Notes under the pieces: model-generated
The model's database searches: none
Seen by the model: only the letters and a program-made list of their open reading frames with translations
What the model was told of the DNA's origin: nothing
From: Lunularia cruciata
Taxonomy: Eukaryota > Streptophyta > Marchantiopsida > Lunulariales > Lunulariaceae
NCBI GenBank assembly: GCA_948567375.1
Contig: OX419755.1
Span: forward strand, 57,299,945-57,363,944
Direction of reading: 5' to 3'
DNA length: 64,000 bases
Shown here: positions 21,698 through 33,100 of the stretch, piece by piece
Position numbering within the stretch: position 1 is the first letter of the stretch
Layout: every line of letters begins with the position of its first letter
Program-made: the position numbers and the translations under genes

Positions 21698-24600
21698 TAT
21701 CCACGAGAGTAAGATTAATATTCACTCTAGAATTTTATGTTGCTATAGAAATCTTGGAGCAACCTGAACCTTTTGTGTTCCCTAGAGTGGATTATTCTCA
21801 GATGATGTTAGTCATGTATATACTCTATTAGTTATAGAGTGAGAGAAAAAAAGAAGAAAAAAAAGAAGAAAAAAAATATTTGAGAGAAAAGAAAGATATT
21901 GAGGGGTTAAGATGGGTAAACTTCCTCTTTTCTTTGGCAAGGATGGAGAAGATGTGGAGGCCTTTGTGAGAGACTTCAAGAGAGCTTGCATAGGAAACAA
22001 TGAGAGGAGGAAGAATGAGTGGGCCTCATTATTACCAGATTTCTTTGAAGATGCAACACTTACATGGTATGAGTTAGAATACCAAAAGAGAGAAGAGAGA
22101 TGGGCAAGAAGAGTCTTAGGAGACTTTGACTTTAGCACTCATTGAGAACTTTCCCCTAATGAGATTTATGAGAGATTGATGAGTGAGGTTACCTTTCTCA
22201 AGCAAGGAGATGGAGAGAAAGTGAGGGTCTATGTGGAAAGAGTGGAAAAGTTAGAGTTTAGATTTTGCATAGTGTTGAGGAAGTATGGAGATGATGTGGA
22301 GACTACTATAATTGGCATAGGGGCCATGTTCACCAAGATTTTTGTGGGAGGATTGAGACCACAAATAAGAAGCAAGGTGAGATATGAGAAACTTTCTTCC
22401 GAGGTTGAAGTTATCAAGATCGCAATTCATATGGAGGAGAGTTTGGAAGGAGTTGAGAGTGATTTGGTGGTGAGGGAGGTTGTGCATCCTCCTCAAGGCT
22501 ACAAGTATGGTGAAACTTCTGATACTTTGGTGGCAAGGGTTGCACCACAAGTAGTAGTTGCTCCAATTCTTGCACCTCCACCAAAGGATCCACTTCAAAC
22601 CATCACAGAACAACTTGCAGATCTCAAGATCAATGTGGTGCAACAATGGGAGAAGAGAGAGGTGGATCAGAATGTAGGGAGAGGGTCTAGGAGTTATGAA
22701 AACTATCCATATAGAGGAGGCCAACCAGCCAACAATTTCAATGATAGAAATTGTTTTGGTTGTGGAAGAAGAGGCCATATCCAAAGGAATTGCCCAAATT
22801 CCACTTACCATAGAGGAAGGGGTTATGAGGCAGCCAATAGAGGGAAAGAGGGAGGTAGTGAAACCCAAGTGGCTCCTAATCCAAAAAAAGGTAAGGGGAT
22901 AGCATCCATAGATATAGTTGAGAGTAAGTATGAGAAGGGAGAGTGCTCAAACTCCAAGGGTCTTAATTTGAAGCTTTTGGCACAAGAGAAGAAGAGAGCT
23001 CGTTTTGTAGAGGATGTTCACTCTTCTCAAGGATTTACTCCAAGCAAGGATACTCTTATGTCTACTAGGAGCACTCGCACCTCAACACCATCAACAACAA
23101 AGACTCCAAGGAAGAATATGGGGATGGAGGACATCTTGATCTCAAAGCAACAATGGAACTACAATGTGTTGGAGGATGTTGGTAGTCACAAGGCTAACAT
23201 CACAATGGGCCAATTGATTGCTATGAACCCTACCTTGAGAAAGGAGCTTAGAGGTGGTTTGAGTTCTACATGGAGCAAGAGGAAGAAGAAGGAAAAAGCT
23301 CCAGTATCAATGGGAGTGGTGAATGCCAAGCCAGCACCATGGGAGGCTTGTGAATATGCCTCCAAGATTGATGTGAGAGTGAATGGTCACAACATCAAGG
23401 ATGCATTGGTTGATAGAGGATCAGCAATAAATGCCATGTCAAAAAGGTTGATGAAGAAGTTGGGTATGATACCCTCAAGACCTTTAACATTTGTGGTGAG
23501 CATGGCAAACAAGAAACAAGTTTGACCAATAGGGGTGATGGATAAAGTGGTAGTTTTAGTTATGGGAGTTCAAAATCTCATGACTTTCCAAGCCTTGAAG
23601 GATTCAAGCTATGACTTACTTCTTGGGAGGCCATGGTTGAGAGCATCACACACAACTGATCAATGGCACAAAGGGTACTTGAGGATTGGGCCATCAAACC
23701 ATAGAGTCACAGTTCCTTTGACTAACACCACCAACACTTGACATTTAGATACACCATCTTCTGATTATTGGGAATCAGATTTTGAAGAAGGAGCTTCAAG
23801 TGTGGACACAAGCACGGAAAAGGAGACTTCCATGGAGGAGGATGAATCTGAATCTGATTCAGATGTGTATCCTTTGTGAGCTATGGATTTTGCACCTAAG
23901 CAAGATGTTTTGAAGGAACCAGATAAATCACCATTGACACTTGAGGAGGTAGAGAGAAGGTTATCTACCCTCAAGTATGGCCCAAATGTAACCAAGAAGG
24001 AGACGGTGAGATTTGAGTAGATTTTTTGCAAGTTCATCCATGTGTTTGCTTTTAGTTACAAGGATTTGAAGGAAGTGACCTTGGAGGAGCACAAGATAGA
24101 GGTGGAGTCACATGCAAGACCAATCTGCTAAAAGCAACGTCGCATTAGCCCACCAATATCTTTGGTTGTGAAGGAGGAGATTTATAAGCTCAAGGAGGCC
24201 GGATTTATCTTTGAGGTAGAGAATTCAGAATAGGTGTCTGCAATTGTCATTGTGAAGAAAAAGAATGGCAAGCTTTGGGTATGTGTGGATTATAAGAAGC
24301 TCAATGCTATTACCAAGAAGGACTACTACCCATTGTTATTCATTGATGAGATCTTGGAGGAGGTTGCAGGTCATGAGAGGTATAGTTTTGGAGATGGTTA
24401 TAATGGATATAACCAAATCAAGATTGCACCAGAGCATCAACAACTCACCACATTCACCACACCTTGGGGAACTTACGCTTTCAAGGTCATGCCTTTTGGG
24501 CTTTGCAATGCTCCAACCACATTCCAACAGTTCTTGAACAAGGTATTTGAACCTTTCATTGGGAAATTTGTGAGAGACTTCATTGATGACTTTTGTGTCT

Positions 24601-24943
24601 CTAGGAGCAAGGAGGAGCACTTTGAACACCTAATCAAGGTCTTGCAATGCTTGGATGAGGCAAATGCATCACTCAACCTCGAGAAGTGCATTTTTGGATG
24701 TGAAGAAGGTCTACTTTTGGAGCACATCATCTCCAAGGATGGAATAGCAGTTGATCCTAAGAAGGTGAGGAAAATCTCAGACTTTCCATTCCCTTCAAGC
24801 TTGACAAAGTTACGCCAATTCTTGGGGATGGTTGGATATTGTAAAAGACCAAAACCGAGGAGAGAAATAGGAGAATGGAAACTCACATTGGGACACTTGA
24901 ATGAGGGAAAAATTCAAATGTCTAGCATGAGCTTCAGCCTTGG

Positions 24944-24951
24944 TATTTATA
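24944..24951 (-). promoter_or_regulatory. TATA box in 3' LTR of HS
   Basis: On the minus strand this reads TATAAATA in the context CTACCTATAAATACCAAG. The same box lies in the 5' LTR at 41751-41758. It begins about 20 bp after the nearest heat-shock element. Confidence 0.75.
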
Positions 24952-24970
24952 GGTAGCATACAAGACCCTT

Positions 24971-25183
24971 GAAGCTTCTCAAGAAGCTTCCTTGAGCCGC
25001 TTTCTTGGAATGCAAGCCAAGTTAACTAGGAAGCTTCTCAAGAAGCTTCCTTCTAGAAGCCGCCTACTTGGCGTGCAAGCTAAGCTAGTTAAGAAGCTTC
25101 CTTCTAGAAGCTACCTACTTAGAGCGCAAGTTAACTAGTTGGGAAGCTTCCCAAGAAGCTTCTTAGATGCTTCTAGAATATTC
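24971..25183 (-). promoter_or_regulatory. Heat-shock-element cluster in 3' LTR of HS
   Basis: I count seven GAAGCTTC (GAA-nn-TTC) and three TTCTAGAA (TTC-nn-GAA) units in about 210 bp. The last reads TTCtaGAAtaTTC at 25171-25183, a perfect three-unit heat-shock element with 2-nt spacing. This is the binding consensus of heat-shock transcription factors. Confidence 0.7.
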
Positions 25184-25253
25184 TAGGCTATTTTGTCTTA
25201 TTCTCTACTTTGTAAGCCCGACTAACTTTGTTGCTAAACTCCATATTGTTACA

Positions 25254-25266
25254 TATTCCTCCGCCG
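25254..25266 (-). other. Polypurine tract of HS
   Basis: On the minus strand GGCGGAGGAATA immediately precedes the 3' LTR start (TGTAACAATATGG). This is the expected position and composition of the plus-strand primer. Confidence 0.65.
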
Positions 25267-26024
25267 CTAGTTGGTGATGTCCTCATCGCTAGTGAAGCTT
25301 TGAATTCCTTGATGGCCGTTTGTGCATTTTGGAGGTGGGAAAGAGGTTCCTATGTGGCATCATGAAGCGGATACCCTTTCCAAAGGACCTTGTACTCCGT
25401 ATGTTGGCGATGGCCTTGTTGAATATGGCGACGCGCAAGGATACAATCAACTTTGTACTCCTCATGATCATTGATAGGGTCAGGAAGAGGGGGAGGTTGG
25501 ACTCGAGAGGAAAAGGAAGAGGAGTTAGGAACAAAGGTTTCAACTTGGAAACATGAAAGACATGATAGATACGCATGTGACAAGGCAAGGCAAGTTGATA
25601 AGCAACAGGAGAGACAATTTGGGTGATATCAAGGGGTCCTATCCAATTAGGGGTAAGTTTACAAACTTGGGAATCAAGTGGGAGAAGGAGGTTACTGGAG
25701 GATAGCATGACTTTATCACCAACTTCAAAGGTGAGATCACAACAATGGTGGTCCGCATATTGTTTTTGGCAATTCTAAGCAACAAGGAGGTGAGACTTGG
25801 CCTATTGGAGAGATTGGGATATAGTGGTCAAGAATGTGGAAGTATGAGGAACTTGAGATGGAGGGGGAGCAAGAAGAGAATTTGGAACAAGCGGATCTTG
25901 GCCAAAATTGAGAAAGAAAGGAGAGAATTTGGTGCTTGCCTGTTTGGAATTGTTGTGGGAAAATTTTGCAACGGCAAGACATTCATCCCAATTGATATGG
26001 TGGACATTGACAAAGGCACGCAAC

Positions 26025-26029
26025 ATATC
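26025..26029. repeat. Target-site duplication of CC2 (left)
   Basis: ATATC here and at 37615-37619. Removing CC2 plus one copy restores the HS integrase reading frame exactly (…NRTLED-MLRAF…). Confidence 0.9.
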
Positions 26030-26821
26030 TGTGACAACCCGGCAAATATCACTTTTGCGGTAATCGGGTAAGTAAAGTTTGTTCCCGCAAAGATACAAGT
26101 AAGAATTGGTCAAATACAAAGCAAAGTAACAATTTCAGTTCTTCTTGGTTGCGTCTTTAATCTCTCAAGTAGAAACCACACCCAGAAGAGAGTAACAAGC
26201 ACTGACTTGCAATCTTGTCACACATTAACACTCCTTAATCACAAATCCTTCATTTCTTTCCAAACAATCTTGATTGTGATGATTCAGGCTCTCCTGAAAA
26301 TGGCACTTCATTGCAAAACAACTTTGCCTTAGAATTGTGTTCCACCCCTCCACTGAAGGCACAACTTCCTCGATCAAAATTGCTTCACATCAACTTCGCA
26401 CTGCACTCACAAATGTAGAATACTACCAACACTACAATTCCTCTCAGATCTGTCAAGGCATTGCTTTGATTGCACTTCACTCAAGATCAAACACACAGAA
26501 TGAAGATCAAGGCTGTGGAATCCAACATCCAACAAACACTTTGACTTGCACTTCGAATTTCTTCACACACTCACAAACACAAGTACAACGTTGATACTCG
26601 GAATCAAGCTCAAGCGATGAGCACTGCTTCACAGTACTTCACTTTATCTATTCTCAAAAATAATGAGCATTGAACAACATTTGACTATGAATGCCACTCT
26701 TAAATAGTAAAGCAATCGACAGTTCTAACAACTATACCGTTCTACAAAAACTGTTCTAACTTGCAGATCCAAAATGACAATGCACCTCTTCATATCTACC
26801 CCTTCGAATCTCAAATTGGTT
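26030..26821 (-). other. 3' untranslated tail of the CC2 gene
   Basis: About 790 bp after the stop codon, collinear with 10826-11631 of CC1 on the other strand. No ORF of note. It ends with the family terminus shared by CC1 and CC3. Confidence 0.6.
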
Positions 26822-27874
26822 ACTAATCCGATCCGATGTCTACTTCTTCCTCAACTTTCAAACCCGAACCCGAAGTAATCTTACTTCCTACTATCTTTTC
26901 CTCGTGTTTCAGATCTTCTACTTCTTCTACCAATTCCAACACTTCTCTTTCTTGATCTGAAATTTCACTAGTGGGTAATCTATCTAACTCCTTATCTCCT
27001 GACCCACTCTTCTCTAATGTCTTTGAGGGCAACTCCAAAGACATTTGGACTCCTATGTTATCTACTTCGGGTTTTGCTTTAACATCTTTCTGAAGTTTTT
27101 CTAGCTCTACTTTCACTAAGTCTAATCTAATTGAAATATTATCCTCTACTTCCAAAACCTTCCTATCTACACGAGTTCTTAATTATATTAACAAGGGATT
27201 CATCTCCGTGTCCTTCACTTGTCTTTGCCTTGTCTCCTGCACCAACAACTTCAACTCGTGCAGACGCGCTTCTTCAATTCGAACGCTGGCCTCTGTACTT
27301 AACATTGCATTCACTCTAAGGACTATTTCCTTCAATGGCTCCAATCTTGTCTTCCTTTCTCGTTCCCAATCTGCAAGCCATTCCTCTCTGTACATCGCCA
27401 ACTCTTCCTTGAACTCGGCTTTCATAGCTTCCTTCTCTTTCTCCTTCTGTTCAACCTTCTCTTCCTGATTACAAAGTAACTCTCGTAATCTCTCTTCTTC
27501 TCTATATCTCGCAGCCAACTCTCGTTGCCAGAGTTGCTTCTTCTCCTCCATACTCTCCCTCACTCTATTGAGCTCTTGATCCTTCGATGTTGTCTGCGCC
27601 ATAGCATGGATAAGCTCTACTCTTGAATCAGCAAACTGCTGCTTCAAGATTTTGTATTCAGCTACCTGCCTTTCTCTTGCGATATCACTCTTCCTCGCAA
27701 GATCCTCTCGATAGATCACTTCTCTCTTCAGGTCTTTGATTACCTGACTTCTCTCTACTGCCTCCACTCGTAGTACTTCTCTCTCCTCCTCACCTTGGGT
27801 TACACTCCTCTTCAACTCCGAGTTCTCTTCTTCTAATCTTACTACCACCTGCAACACAGTCTTTACCTCGGGAC

Positions 27875-28553
27875 TGTAACACCCATTTGTGCATGTGTGT
27901 GGTATTGTGATATTTAGCTTGGTATTACAAGTACTTAAGAGATATTATTTATATAGAGATAAAGGATGGTTCTATATTAGTCATGGTTAGCTAAAGTTAG
28001 TCATAGCTAAGATAGATGGGACCTTACTTTAGAGGAAGTAGAAAAGATGAGCACCACTATTTTGGATTTTAGTGTGTTGACTTGGTATTATTCCTAGGTG
28101 TTTGGCTTTGGGGAAAGAGTTGAGAACTCTTGGGCCCGCAAGCCTTTTTGTTTTGGATTCTTCTTTAGTCCAAGGATAGCCCATGTGAAGGAATCCTTGC
28201 TTTAGTGGTTGGGTCAAGATAAGGGGAATATGCCCATGTGAATGGATATTCCTTTCTACTTTTTGACTTTACTTGACTTTTAGTCTAGTAACTTGAGTTA
28301 CTACGGTAATTAGTAACTTTGGTACGTAACTATTTCACAAGTATATAAACAAGGAGTGAGGAGGTACTCATCATCCTTTCATTTGCAACTATCTCTCTCT
28401 CATTGAGTTCTCTAGTGAGCAATGTCTTGAGTCTTGGAGTGTTAGCCTTGGAGGAGTATGATGGAGTTGGGGTTCCTTGCCTTCTTAGTCCATGGTGCGC
28501 TACCATAATAGCCATCAGAGGTTCATCCTGAGTGAGAGACAGGCCGGCTCACA
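27875..28553 (+). repeat. 5' LTR of A2
   Basis: 679 bp, TGTAACACCC to GGCTCACA. A TATA-like stretch GTATATAAAC lies at about 28340-28349. The A1 LTRs have the same length. Confidence 0.96.
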
Positions 28554-28557
28554 TTTT

Positions 28558-28575
28558 TGGTTCCGTTGCCGGGAC
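28558..28575 (+). other. Primer-binding site of A2 (tRNA-Asp-like)
   Basis: TGGTTCCGTTGCCGGGAC starts four bases after the LTR, identical to A1. It is a near match to the Athila/Tat site complementary to tRNA-Asp. Confidence 0.7.
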
Positions 28576-29413
28576 CTCTCTAGAAGGCAAGATAATGTTC
28601 CGCGTCCAATTCTACATTAGGCTGAAGGAGGCTATGAGAGCTCACTTGGAGAGAACATTAGGAGAGGAGAGGGCTGAACTTATGTTAGAGAACCAAGATC
28701 CATTTGTATACCCTGTAGTTCATTATGATGTCTTTGAGGTGATTTTGTACATCTTGTACACATGAGAGGAATTGGAGAGATTGTGTGAGGTGGATTGCAG
28801 ATTTTGGGGATTAAGGTGATTTTGGGCAAAATCTCAAGTTTGAGATCTGGACTTGAGATTTCTACACATGATAGCTTGGGTTATCTTTCAGTTAGCACAC
28901 TTGAAATTATTGAGAGAGCTTCTATGCGCACTGGGCTAGAATTTTTGAAAGTTGATAGGGTAAAGTGCTCCCGCAACTGCATGCTCTCTGGAAAATTGTA
29001 CAGAGTCTGCCATTTCTTCAATTTTCGGTGAATTTTCCTGCAAATTTCCAAGAAAATTCAGTGCATTGTATCCTACCTGGTGCCACAAAAATTAGAGAGA
29101 GATCATTTTTGCGCAGTGCGTTATGAGTTTTTGAAGTGAGAGGGGTGGTTTTCAGACCAAATCTGAAATATGGGTGCTGAATAGAAAGGTGTCTAGGCCA
29201 AATGGCTCAATGAAAAGATCTAAAATTTTGCAGAGAGGGACGTCCTAGAGTTGTGATCAAGTGTGGAAAATTTCAGAGGACTGTGACATATTGGTTGGGA
29301 GATCTGAGTGACATTGTGAGGAAGGGTCAATTCTGCAGAGTGGAGATCTCATGCATGAGAAGTTTGAGATCAACAAAAAGCATGTTTGAGTGTTTAGATT
29401 CATCTTGGGGAAC
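28576..29413 (+). other. A2 leader, no convincing coding region
   Basis: Noncoding leader, nearly identical to that of A1. Short open frames of 60-80 codons occur in different frames and are not supported. Confidence 0.5.
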
Positions 29414-29887
29414 ATGGAGGGTCATCAAGAGTGGAAATTGAGATTATGCAAGGTTCCCCAAGGGTTTGAGGTGATTGTAGGGGTGGATTTGAGGAAAAGA
29501 GAGTTTACAATAGAATTTGAAGAGAGTGTTGAGAGGATCCAAAAACCTACACCACTTGGAGGAAAGAGTGAGTCTAAGTGCTTTCTATGTGGAGAGAAGG
29601 GACATAAGGCAAGTTCATGTCCATTGACCTTTGAGAGCAAGAGATTTAGGGAAAGGAGAGGCTTACTTGACTTGGGTTTGCATGTTGGACCTTCTTCACC
29701 AAGATTGGGAGGGAGAAGATCTAAGACCAAGGAGTTGTGTGAGGTTTGCGGAGTTGAAGGCCTTCCAAAAGGACATGAGTGTAGTGGAGTAAAAGCACTT
29801 TTGGAAAATTTGGTGAAGGATCTTGGAGAGAGTCTTAGTAAAGCTACAGAAATACTACCACCTTCATCAGCTAGTTCTCAAGATTAG
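29414..29887 (+). CDS. Small zinc-knuckle protein upstream of gag (A2)
   Basis: 157 residues from the first ATG (MEGHQEWK). It is basic, with CCHC knuckle CFLCGEKGHKASSC and a second cluster CEVCGVEGLPKGHEC. Only a few residues differ from the A1 copy (for example Leu to Phe after the knuckle and Thr to Asn and Thr to Lys near the end). It ends 234 bp ahead of gag. RNA binding is inferred from the knuckle; the name and role are unknown. Confidence 0.62.
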   Translation: MEGHQEWKLRLCKVPQGFEVIVGVDLRKREFTIEFEESVERIQKPTPLGGKSESKCFLCGEKGHKASSCPLTFESKRFRERRGLLDLGLHVGPSSPRLGGRRSKTKELCEVCGVEGLPKGHECSGVKALLENLVKDLGESLSKATEILPPSSASSQD

Positions 29888-30121
29888 TGATGGAGATAAT
29901 CTTTCAACTTATGGATAAACTATCCATGAGAGTTAGATTAATATGCACTCTAGGATTTGATGTTGCTATAGAAACCTTGGAGCAACCTGAACCTTTTGTG
30001 TTCCCTAGAGTGGATTATTCTCAGATGGTGTTAGTCATGTATATACTCTATTAGTAATAGAGTGAGAGAAAAGAAAAGAGAAAAAAAAATTAAGAGAAAA
30101 GAAAGATAGTGAGGGGTTAAG

Positions 30122-33100
30122 ATGGGGAAACTTCCGGTTTTCTTTGGCAAGGATGGAGAAGATGTGGAGGCCTTTGTGAGAGACTTCAAGAGAGCTTGCA
30201 TAGGAAACAATGAGAGGAGGAAGAATGAGTGGGCCTCATTATTACCAGATTTCTTTGAGGATGCAACACTTACATGGTATGAGTCAGAATACCAAAAGAG
30301 AGAGAGGAGAGAGGGGGAAGAGGAGTCTTGGGAGACTTTGACTTCAGCACTCATTGAGAACTTTCTTCCTGATGAGAGTTATGAGAGATTGATGAGTGAG
30401 GTTACATTTCTCAAGCAAGGAGATGGAGAGAAAGTGAGGGTCTATGTGGAAAGAGTGGAAAAGTTGGAGTCCAGATTTCGCATAGTGTTGAGGAAGGGTG
30501 GGGATGATGTGGAGACTACAATGATTGGCATAGGGGCCATGCTCACCAAGAATTTTGTGGGAGGATTGAGACCACAAATTAGAAGCAAGGTGAGATATGA
30601 GAAACCTTCTTCCAAGGTTGAAGCTATCAAGATCGCAATTCGTATGGAGGAGAGTTTGGAAGGGGATGAGAGTGATTTGGTGGTGAAGGAGGTTGTGCAT
30701 CCTCCTCAAGGCTACAAGTATGGTGGAACTTCTGATACTTTGGTGACAAGGGTTGCACCACAAGTAGTAGTTGCTCCAATTCTTGCACCTCCACCAAAAG
30801 ATCCACTCCAAACCATCACAGAACAACTTGCGGATCTCAAGATCAATGTGGTGCAACTATGGGAGAAGAGAGAGGTGGATCAGAATGTAGGGAGAGGACC
30901 TAGGAGTTATGGAAACTATCCATATAGAGGAGGCCAACCAGCCAACAATTTCAATGATAGAAATTGTTTTGGTTGTGGAGGAAGAGGCCATATCCAAAGG
31001 AATTGCCCAAATTCCACTTACCATGGAGGAAGGGGTTATGAGGGAGCCAATAGAGGGAAAGAGGGAGGTAGTGAAACCCAAGTGGCTCCTAATCCCAACA
31101 AAGGTAAGGGGATAGCATCCATAGATGTGGTTGAGAGCAAGTATGAGAAGGGAGAGTGCTCAAACTCCAAGGGTCTTAATTTGGAGCTTTTGGCACAAGA
31201 GAAGAAGAGAGCTCGTTTTGCAGAGGATGTTCACTCTTCTCAAGGATTTACTTCAAGCAAGGATACTCCTATGTCTACTAGGAGCACTCGCACCTCAACA
31301 CCATCAACAACAAAGACTCCAAGGAAGAAGTTGGGGATGGAGGACTTCTTGATCTCAAAGCAACAATGGAACTACAATGTGTTGGAGGATGTTGGTAGTC
31401 ACAAGGCTAACATCACAGTGGGCCAATTAATTGCTTTGAACCCTACCTTGAGAAAGGAGCTTAGAGGTGGTTTGAGTTCTACAAGGAGCAAAAAGAAGAA
31501 GAAGGCAAAAGTTCCAGTATCAATGGGGGTGGTGGATGCCAAGCCAGCACCATGGGAGGCTTGTGAATATGCCTCCAAGATTGATGTGAGAGTGAATGGT
31601 CACAACATCAAGGATGCATTGGTTGATGGAGGATCAGCAGTGAATGCCATGTCAGAAAGGTTGATGAAGAAGTTGGGTATGATACCCTCAAGACCTTCAA
31701 CATTTGTGGTGAGCATGGCAAACAAGCAACAAGTTCGACCAGTAGGGGTGATGGATAAGGTGGTAGTTTCAGTTATGGGAGTTCAAAATCTCATGACTTT
31801 CCAAGTCTTGAAGGATTCAAGCTATGACTTACTTCTTGGGAGGCCATGGTTGAGAGCAGCACGCACAACTGATCGATGGCACAAAGGGTACTTGAGGATT
31901 GGGCCATCAAACCATAGAGTCACTGTTCCTGTGACTAACACCACCAACACTTCACATTCAGATACCCCATCTTCTAATTATTGGGAATCAGATTCTGAAG
32001 AAGGAGCTTCAGGTGTGGACACAAGCACGGAAGAGGAGACTTCCACGGAGGAAGATGAATCTGAATCTGATTCAGATGTGTATCCCTTGTGTGCTATGGA
32101 TTTTGCACCTAAGCCAGAGGTTTTGAAGGACCCAGATAAATCACCATTGACACTTGAGGAGGTAGAGAGAAGGTTATCTACCCTCAAGTATGGCCCAAAT
32201 GTTACCAAGGAGGAGAAGGTGAGATTTGAGGAGATTTTCCGCAAGTTCATCCATGTGTTTGCTTTTAGTTACAAGGATTTGAAGGAAGTCACCTTGGAGG
32301 AGCACAAGATAGAGGTGGAGTCACATGCAAGACCAATCCGCCAAAAGCAACGTCGCATTAGCCCACCAATATCTTTGGTTGTGAAGGAGGAGATTGATAA
32401 GCTCAAGGAGGCTGGATTTATCTTTGAGGTGGAGAATTCAGAATGGGTGTCTCCAATTGTCATTGTGAAGAAAAAGAATGGCAAGCTTCGGGTATGTGTG
32501 GATTACAAGAAGCTTAATGCTGTTACCAAGAAGGACTACTACCCATTGCCATTCATTGATGAGATCTTGGAGGAGGTTGCAGGTCATGAGAGGTACAGTT
32601 TTGGAGATGGTTATAGTGGATATAACCAAATAAAGATTGCACCAGAGCATCAACACCTCACCACATTCACCACACCTTGGGGAACTTACGCTTTCAAGGT
32701 CATGCCTTTTGGGCTTTGCAATGCTCCAGCCACATTCCAACGGTTCATGAACAAGGTATTTGAACCTTTCATTGGGAAATTTGTGAGAGATTTCATTGAT
32801 GACTTTTGTGTCTATGGGAGCAAGGAGGAGCACTTTGAGCACCTAATCAAAGTCTTGCAACGCTTGGATGAGGCAAATGCATCACTCAACCCAGAGAAGT
32901 GCATTTTTGGATGTGAAGAAGGTCTACTTTTGGGGCACATCATCTCCAAGGATGGAATAGCAGTTGATCCTGAGAAGGTGAGGAAAATCTCAGACCTTCC
33001 ATCCCCTTCAAGCTTGACAAAGTTACGCCAATTCTTGGGAATGGTTGGGTACTATAGGAGGTTCATCTTCTCATTTTCCAACAAGGCTTATGCATTGACC

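Larger units (their letters stand above)
24840..25253 (-). repeat. 3' LTR of HS
   Basis: 414 bp, about 71 bp longer than its partner because it carries an extra imperfect ~60-bp unit built from GAAGCTTC palindromes. In element orientation the order is heat-shock-element cluster, TATAAATA (24944-24951), then ~100 bp to the end. Confidence 0.93.
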
